Origin: MAG-120531 sp038125995
Lineage (GTDB): Bacteria > Bacteroidota > Bacteroidia > Flavobacteriales > Flavobacteriaceae
Direction: 5' to 3'
DNA: 64,000 bases
Assembly (NCBI GenBank): GCA_038125995.1
Contig: JAYPEX010000007.1
Span: 1-64,000 of the forward strand
Shown: positions 58,351 through 64,000 of the stretch, one piece after another
How the letters are laid out: each line of letters begins with the position of its first letter
Numbering within the stretch: the stretch's first letter is position 1
Program-made: the position numbers and the translations under genes
Notes under the pieces: model-generated
The model's input: only the letters and a program-made list of their open reading frames with translations
Told to the model about the DNA's origin: nothing
Database searches by the model: none

Positions 58351-61071
58351 TTATTTAGGTGGTTCCTTCTCCAAAAAAGCTTGATTGGAATCGATGATTT
58401 CAGCGATGAGTCGGGTGAGCTGTTCTTTAAATTGCGCTATCGTATTTTGATTGATGATGGTGCTCTTATCTTCTTTGAAAAGCATGAGTCCCTCCCTCAT
58501 ATTCTTAAAAGAATAGATTCCTGCTTGAAGCTCATCTAATCCATGCTGATTCATATAAATCATACTGTAAAACAACAATTGCAATTGTTTGGAGTACTTG
58601 TAATCCATGCTCAAAGCTTCCCAAGAATTCATTTTTAACTCCCCAGATTTAACCAATCCTGTTTTATAATCAATAATGGTAAGAACGCCATTGCGCTCTT
58701 CGACGCGATCAAATTTTCCCTGACAATTTATGGTCATCGACAAAGAAGGCAGCTCCAATGGCATTCGGTATTCCTCCTCCAATGCAATGAGTTTAATGTC
58801 TTGTTTTTTAGAAAGTTCAATATCGGATCGAATATAGCGATTAACGTAAGAAACAATAACCTCATAGGCGATAATATTCTTACCTGAATTTTGGTCTAGT
58901 GGCACAAAATAGTGTTCGTAAAATCGATTCACCACCTCTTGAACCCTTGGATACAAGCTCTTTAAATCCTCTACAACTAATACCTTTCCCACAAATCCTT
59001 TGTACAATTCCTCCAACGAATCGTGAACGATACTTCCAAAGACATAATGAGGCATTTGGGTATTCAATTCTGGAGTTTCTTTGATTTTTAAGATATAAGA
59101 GTGGTAAAAATCAATAGGGTTCCACAAATAAGTGATCAGTGCTGAAGGTGAAGTCAAGTCTTCAAATTTCTTTTTGATCAATTGGATGTCCTCAATGCTT
59201 TTAATAATACTAAGGGGGGTTTTTACCTGAGTATTCAATTGAGGACTGACTATTTTCTTTTGTACCCTGGTCGATAAGATATCGTCTGTCTCTAATTGAG
59301 CGATATAGCGACTGGGCTCTCCTCCTTCTATGACCTCTGGTTCGATATTGTAGATCAAATAAGCATTCTTACAACGCTGCAACAATCTGTAAAAATGATA
59401 GGTAAAAACCGCATCGCGTTCCTTATAGGTGGGGAGTCCGTACATTTTTTTGAGCTCATAAGGCAGATGAGAATTCATTTTCTTTCCTCCAGGGAGAATT
59501 CCCTCATTGAGATGGGTCAGAATCACCGTTTCAAAATCCAAATTTCTACTCTCCAACATCCCCATGATTTGCAAACCTTCCAAAGCTTCACCTTTGAAGT
59601 AATTGTTGGTCTTTGATAGCATTCGTTGAAAAAGCGTGTTTAAGGCTACAAGAGAGTCGATGAAATCATACTGAACCATCCATGATTGAAGTTTTTTTAA
59701 CAAGCCGCTGATGTAGATGCAATCCGTTTCAAGAGCTGAATCTCGATGCTCTTTAGCAATCTTTTGAAACTGCTCTACAAGAGCAAATGCCTGTTTGACG
59801 AACTTTTTTGGATTTTGAAGGTCTTTAGAAAAAATCGTTTCGAATAGAGCAGTGGCTTCAGGCTTAATTTTCTCAAGTTCTGAAGTATTCCAATAACTCA
59901 AATTGCGTTTTCTCATTGCAAATACAAGTGCATCGGTACTGCTGCCTACTTCTTTGCTGTAAAACCATTTAAACAAGGGGTGTAGTAGTATCTTAAAGGC
60001 ATCTGTAGCTCTATAGCGATCCGATGTGGCAGTGGTATGGATGTCGAAAAGCAATTCGACAAATCCAGACACCTTAGAATTTTTTAAGGCATATCCCATC
60101 GTTATATTGGGGGTGAGCTCTTTTGGCAAGGCGTTTAAAACGATGTTTAAACTTTCTTCTTTCCCCAGAATCAAAGCCGTGTTTTTAAGGGTCTCTTGAT
60201 TCATAGTACTCAATAGCGCACCGACATACTGTCCCTGAGCCACCTGCATAGGAAGTCCGATGATTTGAATTTCTTTTGGCTTACCGAGCTCTGAACTGAT
60301 CCCTTCCAAGGGAAGCTCTTGTAACTGCTTCCACCGCTCTTGATAAGATCGTATAAAATAGCCTGCGTCGTGATGTTGATCGTTGAGAATATAGCTGTCA
60401 ATATCCCAATAAACCTTTGCCCTTGCACGTTCTAAAAAATGTTGAAATAAGAGCTCTTCAGCCTTGTTGAGCGCATTAAATCCCAAAAACACAAATTTGG
60501 TATTCGGGTGTTTTTCTAAATAGTGATCAACCTCTTCAACCGCTTTTCTGTAAATCATCCCTCTGGTTCCCAACTGATCCTGAGATAAACTGTCTTTAAA
60601 TTGCTCATACATAGGATAAAGGGACTTCCAGAATTTGACATAAGAACTCAAAAGCTCATTGGGCGCATCCGTTGGGTTCCACTCGGACAATTTCTTGTAG
60701 TCTTCGAGATATGAAAAAAGTTTTTGAGCATCGACTAAGTACTGATCTATTTCAGAAAAATCAATCAGCAAGGTAGAGGCCCAGCCACAAAAATCTGCAA
60801 AGGAATCTAAGGGATCTGGTGCTCCTGACTTGTATATTTCATAGAGCATAAACAATTGCTGTTCTTCAGAAAGATATGCCGTATTGGCCAGTTCACTCAC
60901 AAAGACTTCGATCGATGTGATCTTAGGAGCAAAAACAGTACTACTCATCGAATCTTTGAGATAATTCCTCAGAAAATTACCGGCTCTCTTGCTAGGCAAA
61001 ACAAAGCAGTAATGTTCGAGATCTTGAAGACCGCTGTAATGTTGGGCAATATCTTCTAAAAAAGACTTCAT
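58351..61071 (-). CDS. PD-(D/E)XK nuclease family protein, AddB-like
   Basis: A 906-residue protein. N-terminal inactive-helicase-like region (FVLPSKRAGNFLRNYL), then KMNSHLPYELKKMYGLPTYKERD, and a C-terminal RecB-type nuclease with GSIVHDSLEELY and VLTIIDYKTG. The iron-sulfur cysteines of Gram-positive AddB are not evident. It would pair with the UvrD/AddA-like protein at the right end of the window for double-strand-break resection. Overlaps kbl by one base. Confidence 0.85.
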   Translation of the reverse strand: MKSFLEDIAQHYSGLQDLEHYCFVLPSKRAGNFLRNYLKDSMSSTVFAPKITSIEVFVSELANTAYLSEEQQLFMLYEIYKSGAPDPLDSFADFCGWASTLLIDFSEIDQYLVDAQKLFSYLEDYKKLSEWNPTDAPNELLSSYVKFWKSLYPMYEQFKDSLSQDQLGTRGMIYRKAVEEVDHYLEKHPNTKFVFLGFNALNKAEELLFQHFLERARAKVYWDIDSYILNDQHHDAGYFIRSYQERWKQLQELPLEGISSELGKPKEIQIIGLPMQVAQGQYVGALLSTMNQETLKNTALILGKEESLNIVLNALPKELTPNITMGYALKNSKVSGFVELLFDIHTTATSDRYRATDAFKILLHPLFKWFYSKEVGSSTDALVFAMRKRNLSYWNTSELEKIKPEATALFETIFSKDLQNPKKFVKQAFALVEQFQKIAKEHRDSALETDCIYISGLLKKLQSWMVQYDFIDSLVALNTLFQRMLSKTNNYFKGEALEGLQIMGMLESRNLDFETVILTHLNEGILPGGKKMNSHLPYELKKMYGLPTYKERDAVFTYHFYRLLQRCKNAYLIYNIEPEVIEGGEPSRYIAQLETDDILSTRVQKKIVSPQLNTQVKTPLSIIKSIEDIQLIKKKFEDLTSPSALITYLWNPIDFYHSYILKIKETPELNTQMPHYVFGSIVHDSLEELYKGFVGKVLVVEDLKSLYPRVQEVVNRFYEHYFVPLDQNSGKNIIAYEVIVSYVNRYIRSDIELSKKQDIKLIALEEEYRMPLELPSLSMTINCQGKFDRVEERNGVLTIIDYKTGLVKSGELKMNSWEALSMDYKYSKQLQLLFYSMIYMNQHGLDELQAGIYSFKNMREGLMLFKEDKSTIINQNTIAQFKEQLTRLIAEIIDSNQAFLEKEPPK

Positions 61072-62264
61072 TAAATAACTCCGAGTTCTTTACCTACTTT
61101 TTCAAAAGCAGTCACAGCTCGCTCGAGTTCTTCTCTGGTGAGTGCTGCAGATAGTTGAACGCGAATTCTCGCTTGCTGCTTGGGAACGACTGGATAGAAA
61201 AAACCAATGACATAGACTCCAAAATCCAATAATCGAGCAGCCATCTTTTGAGCTAGTTTGGCATCGTAAAGCATGATGGGAATAATGGCAGCATCTCCTT
61301 CTTTGATATCAAATCCAAGAGCTTTGATTTCTGCCTTAAAATAATCCATATTATCCATTAAACGATCTCTTAGGGTCGTGTCATTTTCGATGAGTTCAAA
61401 CACTTTGATGGAAGCTCCTACGATTGATGGTGCAAGTGAATTGGAAAACAAATAAGGTCTCGAACGCTGGCGTAGCATCGCTACGACTTCTTTTGAAGCC
61501 GTGGTATAGCCCCCCATGGCACCGCCTAAAGCTTTTCCAAGTGTTCCAGTAACAATATCGACTCTTCCCATGACTCCTTTAGCCTCTAGCGAACCTCTTC
61601 CTGTGACCCCTAAAAATCCAGCAGCATGACATTCATCAACCATTACTAGTGCCTGGTATTGATCTGCTAAATCACATATTTTGTCGAGTGGCGCTACAAT
61701 TCCATCCATGGAAAACACACCATCGGTTACAATAATTTTATGACGAGCACCATCCTGATCTGCCGCCTTGAGTTGCGCTTCCAAATCCTGCATATCACAA
61801 TTGGCATAGCGATAACGCTTGGCCTTACACAGACGTACTCCATCAATAATGGAAGCGTGATTTAAGGCATCGGATATAATGGCATCCTCTGGCCCAAATA
61901 AAGGTTCAAAAACACCTCCATTGGCATCAAAAGCTGCTGCGTAAAGGATGGTGTCTCCCATGCCATAGAAATTAGAGATCTTATCCTCTAATTCTTTGTG
62001 GATGTCTTGAGTTCCGCATATGAATCGAACAGAAGACATTCCAAATCCATGGGTATCCAAGGCTTTTTTTGCAGCCTCAACCACCTGCGGGTGAGAGGAG
62101 AGTCCCAAATAGTTGTTGGAGCACAAATTGATAAGCTTACTCCCATCGGTAAGGTCTACTTCAGCTCCTTGTTTGGAACTGATGATTCGTTCTTTTTTAT
62201 ACAAGCCATCGGCTTCTATCTGATCTAATTCATTTTGTAGAAATGTGTTAAAAGTAGGGTTCAT
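61071..62264 (-). CDS. kbl: Glycine C-acetyltransferase (2-amino-3-ketobutyrate CoA ligase)
   Basis: A 397-residue PLP enzyme of the alpha-oxoamine synthase family that splits 2-amino-3-ketobutyrate with CoA into glycine and acetyl-CoA in threonine breakdown. CSNNYLGLSSHP, VRFICGTQDIHKELE, DGVFSMDGIVAPL, VDECHAAGFLG and GTLGKALGGAMGGY with the PLP lysine. Lies between addB and addA and touches both, an order common in Flavobacteriaceae though metabolically unrelated. Confidence 0.94.
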   Translation of the reverse strand: MNPTFNTFLQNELDQIEADGLYKKERIISSKQGAEVDLTDGSKLINLCSNNYLGLSSHPQVVEAAKKALDTHGFGMSSVRFICGTQDIHKELEDKISNFYGMGDTILYAAAFDANGGVFEPLFGPEDAIISDALNHASIIDGVRLCKAKRYRYANCDMQDLEAQLKAADQDGARHKIIVTDGVFSMDGIVAPLDKICDLADQYQALVMVDECHAAGFLGVTGRGSLEAKGVMGRVDIVTGTLGKALGGAMGGYTTASKEVVAMLRQRSRPYLFSNSLAPSIVGASIKVFELIENDTTLRDRLMDNMDYFKAEIKALGFDIKEGDAAIIPIMLYDAKLAQKMAARLLDFGVYVIGFFYPVVPKQQARIRVQLSAALTREELERAVTAFEKVGKELGVI

Positions 62265-64000
62265 TTAAGTAACATTTTTGATGGTTATTTCTTTGTGTAT
62301 ATAAACGATTAGCTTTTTTCTTATCGTATAGTTCAATTCCTCTAAAGCCCTCGCATAAAGATCGAGTTGCTGAATGTGATCCTCTCGCTCCTCCCCAGTT
62401 TTATAATCGATAATCACCACCTCTTTATCCATAAACACCAAACGGTCAGGACGAAGTTCCAATCCATCTTTTGTGAAGATTCGCTGCTCGTTTACAGAGG
62501 TGATCTCCTTTTTGTAATAATCTTTTAAATCGGGATGAGAAACAATTTCAGCTCCCTTGATCAAGTAGGGTTCTTTTTCCTCAAAGGGGTATTCCTCTAA
62601 TAATTTGACTCCAGCGTAATCCAAATCCTCTTCACAGTAAACAAACTCCAGGAATCGATGCCAAGTAGTACCGGCTTCTTTAGCCTTGTATGTGGCGTCA
62701 TCTAGCAATAATTTTTCGTGAGTGAGCAAGCTATAGGAAGCCTCTTTTTTATGGGAATATCTAAAGCTGAGCTCTTCTCCTTCCAAGAGCGGTTTTGATT
62801 TAAGTTCTAGAGCTTCAATGCTGCCTATTTGGTACTGCATTCCCTGATCCCAATCGGATTGTTTTTCTAGATAAGAATACAAGAGGTGAGAAATGGTTCC
62901 TTCTCTGAACTGATCACTGCTGTTGAAATCCCAATTGGATAGGATCACTAGGCCTTTGATTGCTCTTGTGAGTGCCACATAGAGAATGTTCAAACTGTCC
63001 ATACGCTTGAGGCGATCTTCTGATTGAACCAATTCCGCAGTTGATGCACTAAAATTTTCAAGAGTTTTATTTTTATTAAAGAGCAACTGATCAAACCCTG
63101 CAAATTGATTTGGATCGACATCCACCCATAAAACATCAGAGTTTTTTTGAGGGTTAAGTTCTTGTTCGGCAAAAGGAAGAATCACAAATTCAAATTCCAA
63201 TCCCTTTGATTTGTGAACGGTCATCAATTGAACCGCATTGACCGATTTAGGACTTTTAACACTCCACTTTGTTTTGTGGTCTTCCCACAGTTCAAGAAAA
63301 ACAGCAACCCCTAAATTTTGTGTTTGAAGATACTCGTAAACTTGATCCATGAAGTAATTGATATAAGCTGATGCCTGTTCGGCTAATTTAAATCGCTCTA
63401 TAGCATAAGAGAGTGCATCAAAAAGTTCACAAGAACTAAAATACGTCATTGAAAATTCAAAGTGTGCTTCTAAGTGCTGATTAAAATTCTCTAAAGCCAC
63501 CTTAATGTTCTGAGACTGATCAGGGCTCTCTTTATAGAGGTACTCTAAAATGATCACCTGATAATAGGGTTCCTTCGGCCAATTAGAAGCATAGAGTAAA
63601 TCAATTAGAAAACATACTTGTGCACTAGAACTCAAAAGCAAGGACTCCGAAGATATAATGGGGATCTGATTGGTTGTTAAATGTTTTGCCAATTCAACGG
63701 CCTGATCGTTTTTTCGAGTCAACACACAGATATCGGCATAGGAGAATCCACGTTTGATAATTTTCTGAATGTACTCCAGTGTTTTTTGACAGTATTGGAC
63801 AGATCGATCCTCTACCTTGTTCCCCTCTACAAATTCAATTGAAACCCATCCTTCTTCATCGCTGTGATGAACCTTTTGCCTACTGGTGGTTCGGTACAAT
63901 TGTTTTAAATCCTCATCAACTATTAACTTAGCAGTCGATTCAAAAAAGTCATTGTTAAAGTCAACAACGGTCTTTGACGACCTATAATTCGTTTCCAAAT
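62265..64000 (-). CDS. UvrD-like helicase/nuclease, AddA-type (3' part only)
   Basis: The visible 578 residues are the C-terminal part; the 5' end lies beyond the window. SF1 motifs: LETNYRSS (motif IV) at the edge, QLMTVHKSKGLEFEFVILP (motif V) and LNILYVALTRAIKGLVIL (motif VI), then a RecB-type nuclease with ELRPDRLVFMDKEVVIIDYKTGEE. It should form the helicase-nuclease with the AddB-like protein. One base before kbl. Confidence 0.9.
   Translation of the reverse strand, partial: LETNYRSSKTVVDFNNDFFESTAKLIVDEDLKQLYRTTSRQKVHHSDEEGWVSIEFVEGNKVEDRSVQYCQKTLEYIQKIIKRGFSYADICVLTRKNDQAVELAKHLTTNQIPIISSESLLLSSSAQVCFLIDLLYASNWPKEPYYQVIILEYLYKESPDQSQNIKVALENFNQHLEAHFEFSMTYFSSCELFDALSYAIERFKLAEQASAYINYFMDQVYEYLQTQNLGVAVFLELWEDHKTKWSVKSPKSVNAVQLMTVHKSKGLEFEFVILPFAEQELNPQKNSDVLWVDVDPNQFAGFDQLLFNKNKTLENFSASTAELVQSEDRLKRMDSLNILYVALTRAIKGLVILSNWDFNSSDQFREGTISHLLYSYLEKQSDWDQGMQYQIGSIEALELKSKPLLEGEELSFRYSHKKEASYSLLTHEKLLLDDATYKAKEAGTTWHRFLEFVYCEEDLDYAGVKLLEEYPFEEKEPYLIKGAEIVSHPDLKDYYKKEITSVNEQRIFTKDGLELRPDRLVFMDKEVVIIDYKTGEEREDHIQQLDLYARALEELNYTIRKKLIVYIHKEITIKNVT

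Noticed and set aside
1..64000. CRISPR arrays, insertion sequences and rRNA genes
   Set aside because: No regularly spaced repeats, transposase genes or rRNA segments were seen on reading the window.

Overview
The window looks like a chromosomal segment of a marine-type member of the Flavobacteriaceae (Bacteroidota). The signs are a CusA-type pump fused to its outer-membrane factor, the -7 motif TAnnTTTG (with TTTG about 20 bp upstream in the two best cases), a FeoB-associated Cys-rich peptide, DUF3078, DUF3109 and DUF1080 proteins, and the addB-kbl-addA gene order. The assignment is inferred from gene content; no rRNA is present.

Bases 45-15234 behave as an accessory island. An 11-bp copy of the 3' end of tRNA-Asn (15227-15300, minus strand) lies at 45-55, and the intact tRNA closes the right side. 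The left part is a heavy-metal efflux locus: a broken DUF3347 gene, a DUF6660-like metal-binding small protein, a CusA-TolC fusion and a CusB adaptor. A short DUF1998 protein resembling only the C-terminus of DISARM DrmB follows. After a structured non-coding stretch comes a compact element (7520-15046): small serine recombinase, membrane HExxH protein, a divergent ribbon-helix-helix protein, an unknown four-Cys protein, a ParB-DNA methyltransferase fusion, a protein carrying candidate motifs A, B and C of family A polymerases, a 66-aa protein and a large serine integrase. The last three genes overlap end to end. This element is the best candidate for an undescribed system: an integrative element that may carry its own replication protein.

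From 15.3 kb on the content is core genome. It holds rseP; pta-ackA (acetate/acetyl-CoA); a SCO1 copper chaperone; feoA-feoB with its Cys-rich peptide (ferrous iron); a secreted metzincin-like lipoprotein; dxs (isoprenoids) coupled to a DUF3078 membrane protein; dgt; and a nadD-gmk-yicC operon.

Bases 30.4-41.4 kb form a carbohydrate cluster. Three DUF1080 (3-keto-glycoside hydrolase type) proteins, two TIM-barrel isomerases, a Gfo/Idh oxidoreductase and an MFS transporter sit on the minus strand. Divergently there are two GMC oxidoreductases flanking a gluconate-2-dehydrogenase subunit-3-like protein. Together they fit oxidation of glycosides at C3 followed by cleavage and reduction of the keto sugar.

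The last third holds nrdB-nrdA (with a hairpin between them), DUF3109, marC, asd, tdk-alr, rsmI-DUF819-osmC-recJ, lpxH, queD with an extra 32-aa membrane peptide upstream, an enoyl-CoA hydratase, a MATE transporter, a stand-alone TonB-plug protein, addB, kbl and the 3' part of addA, which runs off the right edge.
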